From Protea cynaroides (taxonomy: Eukaryota > Streptophyta > Magnoliopsida > Proteales > Proteaceae), in NCBI GenBank assembly GCA_028583415.1, contig CM053269.1, forward strand, positions 79,227,567 through 79,291,566: a stretch of 64,000 nt of DNA, written 5' to 3'. Below the pieces are notes generated by a model. That model searched no databases. It was not told where the DNA came from and saw nothing but the letters and a program-made list of their open reading frames with translations. The translations under genes and the position numbers were made by a program. Of the stretch, positions 10,737-22,686 are shown piece after piece (position 1 is the first letter of the stretch; every line of letters begins with the position of its first letter).

Positions 10737-13358
10737 TGTCACACCCCAATTCCGGCTGAACCAGAAGTGTGAGTGAACCGGTAATAAACCACGGTTCACA
10801 CCAGGATCTCGAAAGACCGTGTCAACCAATCATTCCTGAGCAAACCATCAAAAACCAGAGTAATACTAGCAGCGGAAAAATATATCAATGAGCTGAACTA
10901 AATAATAAATTAAATAATTAATCCAGTTATTCCATCATCCATCAGAATTTAAATAATATTTATTTACAAAGCTTTAATTGAAAAATAATCAAATCAAAGA
11001 GGAAAGACACAGAAGGAGCACTCGCATAACGCATCATGCTCGTCCTCCACACTCTGTGTCTCCAGAGCAGCCATCGCACCGTAGGCTGGGGCGGTCACGT
11101 AGTCCTCCACCGTATACCCTGCATCCAAATCTGAAAAGGGATATATATATCGGGGTGAGCTACCACACAGCTCAGTAAAGCACAAGACCAATGCAACATC
11201 CACATGCATGAGTTAACATTACACTTTGGGCCAGGTATAACTTGCAATTGTGCTATGGTAAGGTTTGGCGGCCACCGCACCTCCATGCACGAGTGTGGCA
11301 CACCCAATAGTCAGGCTCCTACCACACTACTACTGTTGCCCCACATCACTCACTCCGGTATAGAGATAGGACTCGAGTCTGGCGGGCAGGAAGAACCACA
11401 ATCCCACGTCCTCCTCCTGATACCCCATACCGTACCAATACCTAAACCCCTATTGGCAAGGGCTTGCAAGTGGGTTCCGTTTCTAACCAGTCCTAGATGT
11501 CAATACAAGTAGGCTCCACCCTAGTACAGCCGTCTACGGCATAGGGATAGAGCTAGAGCGTGCAGGCCAGGCTGGAGACCACAATACCTCACCTCCCCCT
11601 GATACCCTACCCGCAACAAGCATACCAAGATGGAACTATACGCAAGTAGGCCCTATCCCAACATCGCTCCCTATGGCATAAGGATAGAGCTAGAGCGTCA
11701 TGGCCAGGTCAACGTCGACATCGGAGATCACCATGCCACATCACTGTGGCCAGATCAACGTCAACATCGGAGACCACCCGCCATAACCTCCCCCCGATAC
11801 CCCACCCATACCAAGCATGCTAAGATAGGGTGCTATCGAAGGCGTCGGAGTGAGGAATGATCCCAGGCCCCGGCCCTTCCCATTCCACACTCCAACTAAA
11901 ACAAACACATGTCTAACATCCATCACACCTAGCATATGAAATGCATGAACAGATAAATCAAATAGAATTTACACTACATGACATGTGATATGCACAATCC
12001 ATCAAACAAGCATATAATTTGATACGGAAAATTAAAGAGCTCTCTAAGGTTTATTATTAAATCTTTAATTTAAGTTTCGGGTCTTGTCCCTTACCCGACG
12101 CGTAGTGTTAATCCTTTTCGGGCGTCGAAGTTTCACATATAAGTCCTACACAACCATATTTTCATGTTAATTTCTATTTATTAGAGTTCTAGAAGCCAAA
12201 ACCCGGCTTTCCCAGCACAAACAGGGGCTCAAAACACATACCGGTCTCGCACATACCGGTCGCAGGATAGTGAGACCGGTATGGTGAGACCGGTATGGGT
12301 GAGACCGGTATGCATACGGATGCACACATACCGGTCTCACTCGGGATCCGACCGAGTGCGACCGGTATGGTGCGGCCGGTATGCATACCGGATGCACACA
12401 TACCGGTCTCACTCGGGATCCGGCCGAGTGCGACCGGTATGGTGCCGGCGGTATGCATACCGGATGCACACATACCGGTCTCACTCGGATCCGGGCTGAG
12501 TGCGACCGGTATGGTGCCAGCGGTATACACCGCGGCCCATACCGCGGGACTTTCCCAAGGATATACCCTACGGCGTGATTTTCCGAGATCGAGGTCTCCA
12601 CGGTAGCTCCCTAAGGTTTCACCTATCATCTGCTAAGATCCAGTCTCCGAAGGGTCCTACGGATCTTGGCTAGAATGCCAAAAACCAACCAGATCCGAAA
12701 GAAAGACGAAATGAATCTAAGCCTTTTCCATCAGATCTCACGCCGCTTCGCGGCTCCGATCCGATAAACAACCCTACAGGAAGGATAGAGCACTTTACCG
12801 ATAGCGGTTGTCAGTTGGCGGCGAGTTCCTCCACCGGCAGCTCCTTCCTTGGCGGCGTCAACCTCCTTGAACCCTCAACTCCTTCTCAGAACAAAGGGGT
12901 TCACGGAGTGTTTCCCCTCTATTAATAGAGGGAGGCCGTCCAAAACACGCTCCCCCCTCATATGGAAACTTTAAGTTTCCATTTTTGAGAGAAACACAGC
13001 TCCGAACACATACCGGTCTCGCACATACCGGTCGCAGGATAGCGAGACCGGTATAGTGAGACCGGTATGCCATACCGGTTGCAGGATAGTGCATCCGGTA
13101 TGGTGAGACCGGTATGGGTGAGACCGGTATACCATACCGGTTGCACTATAGTGCATCCGGTATGGTGAGACCGGTATGGTGAGACCGGTATGAACTTAGC
13201 CAATTTTACACATTTTTCGTACCTGAAAATGATTGGTTTTTCACCCGGCTTCTTGCGCGGTCCCTTGCCCGGCTTCGCTTTCCGGTCCGGTTATGATTGG
13301 GGCACCTGCCATCGCATAAAACCATGGTTAAACCGGGTTTTAAAGCACGGTTCTTACA
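10737..13358 (-). repeat. 5' LTR of element 1 (sense of the element)
   Basis: This is a 2622-bp complete LTR from TGTCACACCCC to TTCTTACA. It retains the segment (about 10970-11360) deleted from the other LTR. It contains the ACCGGT motif clusters at 12236-12540 and 13012-13200. The minus-strand promoter is expected here; an AT-rich TATTAATAG stretch near 12920 could be the TATA region. Confidence 0.92.
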
Positions 13359-14450
13359 TAGGGTTTATTGGCCAATTTAGGGTTTTAGATCAATACCTAC
13401 TTTGCATGGTATTGATCCACCCACACAACTAACATATGGTAAGAAGATGGATTCAAACACTTACCGTTGACATGCGTAGCGTGAGCTTCGTCGAACGGTA
13501 ATGACGGCACCTCCTTCTTCTTCCTAGCCCCTTCTCCTTTCCAAGCTCTTTCTCTTCTCTAGGGTTTGTGAGAGACAATGGAAAGGATTTGAGGAGGGTT
13601 AAGGGTGTATTTATAGGCTGAAAATAGGGTTTAGTAACCCTACTAGGATTAGGAAACTTCTAGGATTCGAAATCAGGAAAGCGGGACCCGCAGAGACCAA
13701 TTTCCAAATTCCCGCACATAGCTGTGCAGGCCATACCGGTCGACCGGTACCATCATCCGGTACCATCAACCGGTATCTAAAATCAGGTATAAGTGGTCGA
13801 CTTTGGTCCGATTTTGTACATGTTTGTTATCCGCTTGCCCCGTCTGGCTCGGTGATGATCGGAAGACCTGTCACGACACAAAACCAAGGTTTAGACCGGG
13901 TTTTAAGAATGCGGGTCTTACATGAGCGGCCCTCAGGGAACCTTCGTCGGCCCTCAGGGAACCTTCGTCCGCTTCGGTTCCTCCGGCGATGGTTACCCTT
14001 ACGGAGAGATGAAACCATACGGAGCTCAGAGGGAGATTGAAGCCATCTCATTGAATCTAGGCCTATTGCCTGCCACCTTTACCGAAGTCAAATAGTTGAT
14101 CGATACAATTACCGAAAGGGAATTCAGTTGTGGCAACTGGTTCCCTGTCTTGATTGGCTCTGTCTTGGTTGGTGCTTGTGCTTATGTTATGATAAAGAAC
14201 ACTCGATCTCTTGCAATTTCGAAAGTCTTCTCGGTGATCGGATGCGATATTCTTGAGCTTGGTCGCATGGCTGCTCGTGTTGTCGATTTCCTTGATTTGA
14301 AATTGCCTGAATTTGATGTCGTAGCACATTTCGAACGGGCGATTCACAAATGCCTTAGTTTTACTGGGATTTCTAATGGTACGAAGGAGACGATATTTAA
14401 GCAGGATAGGTTTTTATTGCAGTGCGTGGTGAACTGGTAACAACAGGACG

Positions 14451-17109
<2,659 letters not shown>

Positions 17110-17235
17110 TCAAAAAAAAGGGATAATCGTAATTGTTTAAAATGTTTGGAGTGTACCTGGATTATTGGTACCCTACAGGGGAGGTACCTATAAATTGGTA
17201 CACTACAGGGGAGGTACCTATAATTTACTCTAAAG
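17110..17235. repeat. End of a MULE-like MITE with a 44-bp tandem duplication
   Basis: The pattern GGAGTGTACCTGGATT ... GGAGGTACCTATAATTTACTC resembles the terminal repeat of the MITE at 25933-26467. The segment around TTGGTACCCTACAGGGG is duplicated once in tandem. No matching second terminus was found nearby. Confidence 0.5.
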
Positions 17236-17831
17236 TTTACAACAATTACAACCGCACATCATTAATAACAATGTTAAGTAAAAAAAATTAATGACAACTT
17301 TACCCTTGTTGCATTTACAAGCAATTAAGATTGAAATGATATTTTTAACCTTTTAAAATTTTCAAATAATGAAATGACCAAATTAACCCTCCCAAACCCT
17401 TAAAAACCTCATTTTTATTTCTCCATCTCCTCTCTTGCGACTCTTAGCCTTCTTCTACAACTTATGATTCACTGATGGGCATTGTCTTCCTTCACTAGAG
17501 GGAGTGGCTTAATCCTCCGCTTAAGCTTTTAACTAACTTCATGTGTTGTTTCAACAGTTTTCTCTGACACGAATAAAAGGCTTTAGTGGGAGCCTACGAT
17601 GATGAGGAAAGTGTTATTAACAACGAGACTGTAGTTTACTAAGAAGGACTATTGTGACTAATCTGACTACCCCAGAGAGAGGAAGGCCACAAACAAGAGC
17701 CAAGTTGACTATTAGCTGTTTCCTTGACCGATTGGGTAGATCAAGAAAACAACAATAGCAACTGCAACAGGAGCTAAATATGCAACAACAATCAAAGGGT
17801 GCATACCCAAACGGAAACTAAGTTCCCACTC
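17236..17831. other. AT-rich intergenic DNA, no gene seen
   Basis: This stretch, present only in the left arm, has no open frame of note and no clear element ends. Confidence 0.4.
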
Positions 17832-18180
17832 ACAAGAAGAAGAAGAAGAAGAAGAAAGAAGAAGAAGAAGAAGAAGAAAGAAAGTAGAATGAAGAAGAAA
17901 AAGAAGATGAAGAAGAATGAAGAAGAAAAAGAAGATGAAGAAGAATGAAGAAGAATGAAGAAGAAGAAGATAGAAGAGGAAAGAAGAAAGAGAAACAAGA
18001 AGAAGGAATAAGAGATTAGAAGAAGAACAAGAAGAAAAGAACAAAGAAGAGGAAAGAAGAAAGAATGAAGAAGAAAAAGATAGAAGAGGCAAAAAGATGA
18101 AAGAAAAATAAGAAAGAAAGAAAGAAGAAAGAAGAAGGATAAAAAGAAAAGATGACGAAAGAAGAAAGAAACAAGAAACC
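17832..18180. repeat. GAA-rich imperfect microsatellite
   Basis: About 350 bp of almost pure purine on the plus strand is built from GAA, GAAGAT and GAAA units. Long Ser/Phe/Leu open frames on the minus strand are artefacts of this composition. GAA/TTC tracts can form triplexes. Confidence 0.95.
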
Positions 18181-18546
18181 ACATGAGTGGTTTTTTTTTT
18201 TTTTTTCTATAACTTTGGTTTTCCAAAAAAAAAACAGCGTATTTTAAGACATTACACATCATTTTTTTGCTAGAAGGTCAGCAAACTGCAATAAAATGAA
18301 AAATAAAGAAAAGAAAAAATACAAGCCACCTAAGGTAATACTCCACCTTTGGCATTGCCATTAGCGAATCCCATAGGGACCATTAAAGGCTATGTTTTAC
18401 ACAAATACATTAGGATCCATTGATAAAAAGAAATCTGGGGCACTCAGATGCATCCCAGACTACCTCCTTAGCTATGAAGATTGGACAGGTATACCATGTG
18501 ATACTTTGCAGATCAGTTGTTCCCCTTTTTGCCAAAGTTTCAACAA

Positions 18547-18846
18547 CTACATTGATCTCTCAAACAAATGAGTGATCCTAAAATTTTCTCTAGAAATCAT
18601 CTCCATTAAGAAATGCCACTGATTTGAAAAGAGCCATGGCAGTTGTGATGATTGAGGGCACTTTATCACTGAAGAAGAATCACATTCCATCCAAAGTTTC
18701 TCAACTTCAAGTATTATAGCTTCTTTCAGCCCTCTCATAGCTGCATTCAATTTTGCTTGGTAATTAGTTGCATTGTTTAACATTATACATTGGTAAATAT
18801 CACTTAACACCCCATTTTCTTGATTTTTCCAGTTTGTTGATTTCAC
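18547..18846 (-). pseudogene. RNase H-like fragment of a plant LINE-type element
   Basis: The minus-strand frame contains NYQAKLNAAMRGLKEAI, then LEVEKLWMECDSSSVI and FLMEMISRENFRITHLFE. This matches the pattern I know for the RNase H-fold domain encoded at the 3' end of plant LINE retrotransposons and domesticated relatives (a glutamate region, the ECDS aspartate, and the FRITHVFREGN-like end). Only the central part is present, without the reverse transcriptase, so it is a dead fragment. It is absent from the right arm. Confidence 0.6.
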
Positions 18847-19111
18847 ATAACTACATGAGTGATGGTTTTTTTTTTTTTTTTAACCTTGGTTTACCGAAGA
18901 AGTGTGGTTCGTTCGATAAATTCCTACCTCCATATTTATCTTTGAGTTGTTTGGATATTTCAAAACTCCATGGACATGTAACTGCAAAGGATTACTCTGT
19001 TAGGTTGCCTTCGAATACTTGAATTTGGATTGGCTTATGAGTTTCATCATTGATTGATGATGTTGGGAATGAGTGATTTTTTGGGTGAAATGGCATTCAT
19101 GATGAGCCAGA
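18847..19111. other. No recognised feature
   Basis: AT-rich sequence with a poly-T run at 18866-18881. It holds short frames only and belongs to the left-arm-specific block. Confidence 0.35.
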
Positions 19112-19402
19112 TCAATCCCAGTGTAAGTTCTTTTTTCTTATTCTCTTCCAATTCTGAATAGGATTCTTTATTCTGCAAGTATGCCTCGAAGGAAGTTGGA
19201 GAAGAAGATAAGCTGAAAAAGTGACCGGAGTTGCAGGATTATCTAGAATTTTGCTTGTGACTTTGTTCATCGAAAGTTCCAGTGCAATGAGATTGTTCCA
19301 TCTTCCGAGGTATTGCTGCTTGTTTACAAGCTCAGCGATCTGTCCAGAGATAGAATTGTTGCTTAGGTGAAGCGAAATCGGCTTCGCTCTATTCAAAATC
19401 AA
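19112..19402 (-). pseudogene. Leucine-rich-repeat fragment
   Basis: The minus strand reads ISLHLSNNSISGQI then NLIALELSMNKVTSKI, two units matching the plant extracellular LRR consensus (LxxLxLSxNxxxGxIP) found in receptor-like kinases and proteins. No signal peptide, transmembrane segment or kinase is nearby, and consensus prolines are lost. It appears to be a short decayed gene piece in the left-arm-specific block. Confidence 0.5.
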
Positions 19403-19439
19403 TCAAGGAATCGAGCTATTACGATTAGCTTGTAGAGTT

Positions 19440-19670
19440 CCTCGATGTCCTGTAGGGATGATTAATACTGCATTGGATGTCGATTCTAGGAAGTATGTTA
19501 GATTTTATTCCCTCTCTTTTAGGGGTAAAGTATAAAAAGTGGCATGAAGAACTAATAGTTAGTCTAGGGTTGCTTGACCTAGATATAGTCATCATAAAGA
19601 AAAACATGCATGTAGCTCTAAACACTGAGAGCACTCCAGCGGAAATATTTAGAATGGAAAATTGGGAAAA
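19440..19670 (+). pseudogene. Copia-type gag fragment
   Basis: The plus frame includes YKKWHEELIVSLGLLDLDIVI, resembling the start of gag polyproteins of plant Ty1/copia elements (a WxxxI...LGLLDLD pattern). No protease, integrase or LTR is visible around it. A short decayed remnant is the best reading; the call rests on one motif. Confidence 0.4.
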
Positions 19671-20251
19671 TCCTGATTTGCCTTTTGTTTTTCGTTTACT
19701 CTTCTTTTTTGGATTCTGGTTTTTCATCACATTGAAATCAGTGTTTAATACTTCTTATTTTCTTTTATCGATTTCTCCCTTCTTTCGTCTATTCAACTAG
19801 AGCTGCTTACCAAAAATACTTCTTTAACTTCAAGTGTAGAATCTCTGTTTTGGTTCTTCTTGGTCACCGCCCTTTTGCTTTCACAGATTCCAACCGTCCA
19901 ATTCTGGTTTTTCAACACATTGAAGTCAATGTTTAATACTTCTTGTTTTCATTTGTCAATTTCTTGTCCGTTTTTCCCTTCTTTCGTCTTGTTTTGTTTT
20001 GTTGATTTGTATTGGTCGTGTGGTAATCCTTTGCTCTGTCTGTTTAGTTTAGAATTTGAACTTAAACAAGTATGAGACCCTTCTTCTTTTCCTTTTTTTT
20101 TTTTTCCTTTCCCTAATACCAATTTGTTCTCTCTTTCTAGAACTTTTGCGATGAAATTTGAGAAAGCAAGCGCAACCACCATGATCGGAACAAGCCACAG
20201 CAAGATATATAGGAGCCCAATGCGAAGCTTTGGGAGCACTATCTCAGGAGA
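19671..20251. other. No gene seen; right edge of the left-arm-specific block
   Basis: AT-rich DNA with two similar stretches around 19720-19790 and 19890-19985 (both contain TTTAATACTTCTT), a likely old tandem duplication. At 20251 homology with the right arm resumes. The junction in the right arm shares only the trinucleotide ATC with both edges. Confidence 0.5.
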
Positions 20252-20432
20252 TCAGGCTCGTTCTTCCGGCAAACTATACAACCCTTGTGTTTGCCTTCGA
20301 TTAATAAAGGAACTGGGCATGACTGATTTGGTTAGACAAGTAAAAAGTCAAAGGGAATGGTGTCAGGGTAAAAATGTTACTTTACCCATTCTGTCAGACT
20401 ACATAACGTTTGGGTGTCTTCAGGGATATTAG
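20252..20432 (+). pseudogene. Outer-end gene remnant, last part (left copy)
   Basis: The plus frame reads SSGKLYNPCVCLRLIKELGMT and continues to a stop at 20430-20432. The right-arm copy (61709-61860, minus) directly abuts the upstream part because the 5.7 kb block is missing there. I do not recognise the protein, and the two sides are not in a single long frame. Confidence 0.35.
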
Positions 20433-20505
20433 TGATATCATCGCAAACAATGATATAGTAGATGCATAAGATTAAGCCATACTATAGGAGTTTCCAAAAA
20501 TAAAA

Positions 20506-20508
<3 letters not shown>

Positions 20509-20583
<75 letters not shown>
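20509..20583. repeat. (TA)n microsatellite
   Basis: About 37 TA units; the matching right-arm tract at 61542-61587 has about 23 units. Confidence 0.97.
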
Positions 20584-20586
<3 letters not shown>

Positions 20587-20773
20587 GTAAACATGTAAAA
20601 AGAATTCAATCCACTACAAAAACCAAGATCACGTCAAACAGGTCTATTAAAATTGTCTTTAATTGGTTTGCAACAATGAGTTTTCATCTAAAACACCTGG
20701 ACCTCCCTATTTCCGAAAAGGAATCCAATAATAGGTTCTATACCAAGAGTGTGTTTGAATAACATAAAATTTT

Positions 20774-22274
20774 GGGAAAAAGACAGTTACCTTCTTTGTA
20801 ACTTACCTTAATGACAGTTGAACACCCAAGTTTAAAGAAAAAACAAACGGCCCCAATTTTTGACGGTGTTAAAGTTATATTTTTTTTATGGACAACTCTA
20901 CCCCTAAGACCATTTTCTTCCTTTGTCTCTACTATCCCTCTCCCTCTCCCTCTCTCCCTCTCAATCTGTCTTGAATGGAACGATTCCATTCAAGTTGTGC
21001 GCTTTGTCTTCGGAATCGCTCAACAAGATATCTAAGTATGTAACTTCACTGAAGTTATATTTTCCATTTATGCTTTTCTTCTGTTGTTTGTGTTTTTATT
21101 TTTTCATTTAAATATTGATCCAAAAGGGTGATTTCCATTGCTGAAGCTTTAAGAACATTATGATTATCCATACGGTCTAAGGTTTTCCTCTCTTCTTCTT
21201 GAGTTATCAATATTTCCCTTATAGTTACCACTTCTTGCTTCCTTTAAATCGGGATGAAATCGACAGAATCTGGATAGAAAGATAAAGAAGGTAAAGTATC
21301 ATTTTTCATAGCCTTGCTGATCCCCATTGAAACCAGATAAAAAATTCAAGCATAAAAGGCCAAAGCAAATTCTGCAACAGATTCTGGCGGTACACAGAGA
21401 ATCAGAATTAATTCCTGGTTTGTGTCTCAAAGCAGGGGGGGTTTGATGGAGATGAAAACCTAGGATCTGGGCCATTTTGGGAGGCTGAAATAGATCCCCA
21501 AATCATGATTCGATTTGTGCCAAGGAAGTTCGATGGCTTTCGGAGGGGCTGGAGTAACGTTTAGAACAAGGGAAGCTTGAAGAAGAAAGAAGATAAAGTA
21601 GGGAAAGAGGGAGAAAAGGAGATTATTGGGGCTTTCTTCCCTTCTGATCTACCGTTGTCTCCTTCACTTCTAATCTGCATCATCTTCATCCATTATTGGA
21701 GAGACAGATTAACCATAGAGAGAGAGAGAAGGTAGTCACCTCTTTGCGTCCCTCCATGGATGGATTCAGATCTCAGATCAGTAGAATGTATCTTCTAGGA
21801 TTCGGTGGAGAAGAATGAATGCAATTTTAGAAAAATGGAAGATAACGACAAAAGAGAGCACTGAAATCTTAATTTTTATTTATCTGATTCAATCGGAGTA
21901 TATTGCAAGAAATTTGGGAGAGACTAAATGGAAAAGACCACCGTTATTGCCCATCTTCTTGTCATTAAAGACCTCAATTTCAAGTACTTTGGGTTTTTTT
22001 TTTCCCCTTTTTGGTGAAGAGAAAACCCATCGCCATCGTCTCCTTTACTCGTTTTTTTTTTTTTTTTTTTTTTTATCAGTCACTCTTGTAAAGGGTTAAT
22101 TTGGTCATTAAGGAAATATTGGACTCCCACCGTTAGCATCTAATGGAATATTCCTAACAGCGTGGGTCTATTTATATTTTAATAGTGTTTTTAGGAAGGT
22201 ATTTGATTTTTTCTAAAACTTGAGTGTTCAACTGTCATTAAGGTAAAATACAGGGGATGTTACTGTCTTTTTCA
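20774..22274. mobile_element. TIR element of 1.5 kb, MULE-like (left copy)
   Basis: The left end GGGAAAAAGACAGTTACC, continuing with CTTAATGACAGTTGAACAC, is repeated inverted at the right end (AACTGTCATTAAGG ... ACTGTCTTTTTC). The terminal repeats are about 60 bp. The interior has CT-rich tracts and small frames but no transposase that I can see, so it is non-autonomous. No clear target duplication was found. The right arm has the same element at 59818-61351, so it predates the duplication. Confidence 0.65.
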
Positions 22275-22686
22275 TTTTTAAAACATAATTCAATCTTTAT
22301 CCATCTTGGACTTTATGCCATCTTTTTTTTTTTTTTTTTTGTGAAAACCATCTTTTGTTTCAAAACTAGTAAACGGTCATTATGGTACTTATTTGTAACC
22401 ATTGTACCTTGGACTATTTTGTTAGCTTTGATTTACAAATCGTCGTAATAGTTTGGGAAAAATACATAGACACCTCCTCTACAGTTGAGAAACTACACAG
22501 AACTATCCTGTCTTTACAAAAACTACACAGACTACCCCTCTAACAATGCTTTCATACACTCTCACCCACACCATTACTTACAACTTAACGGGAGATTGTC
22601 AAATTGTTTTAAGATAAAAATACCCTTAATGAATGTAAAATGATTTAAATGGGTTTATTGTTAAGTTCTCCAAAAAAACTCTAGGT

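Larger units (their letters stand above)
2084..13358 (-). mobile_element. Ty3/gypsy chromovirus (Del/Tekay-like), element 1, nested in the solo LTR
   Basis: This is an 11.3 kb LTR retrotransposon bounded by TG...CA ends and the exact 5-bp target duplication TAGGG (2079-2083 and 13359-13363). The order on the minus strand is 5' LTR (10737-13358), tRNA-iMet primer site, an extra block with a plus-strand ORF, gag, protease, RT, RNase H, integrase, a chromodomain-like end, polypurine tract and 3' LTR (2084-4319). Integrase after RNase H makes it Ty3/gypsy. The C-terminal chromodomain-like segment and the 2.2-2.6 kb LTRs fit the Del/Tekay chromovirus clade. Many frameshifts and stops show that it is dead. 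The two LTRs remain very similar apart from a deletion of roughly 390 bp in the 2084-4319 copy. Confidence 0.93.
282..13922 (-). mobile_element. Solo LTR (split by a nested retrotransposon)
   Basis: The solo LTR consists of 282-2083 plus 13364-13922, about 2.36 kb, and runs from TGTCACACCCC to GGGTCTTACA (TG...CA ends). It is flanked by the 5-bp duplication TGAGC (277-281, 13923-13927), and the right arm has the empty site near 62430-62440. It is split by a complete chromovirus at 2084-13358. Its transcription sense is minus, judged from the related element whose LTR ends are known; a TATA-like TATAAATA reads on the minus strand at 13608-13615. The LTR belongs to the same family as the solo LTR at 22795-25094, which lies in the opposite orientation. 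Confidence 0.9.

Noticed and set aside
17712..18262. Two 156-codon minus-strand frames rich in Ser, Phe and Leu
   Set aside because: They are translations of the GAA-rich purine tract at 17832-18180. Composition alone keeps them open.
20774..22274. Claiming Mutator membership from a 9-bp target duplication for the 1.5 kb TIR element
   Set aside because: I compared the flanks in both arms and found no convincing direct repeat, so only the terminal repeats support the call.
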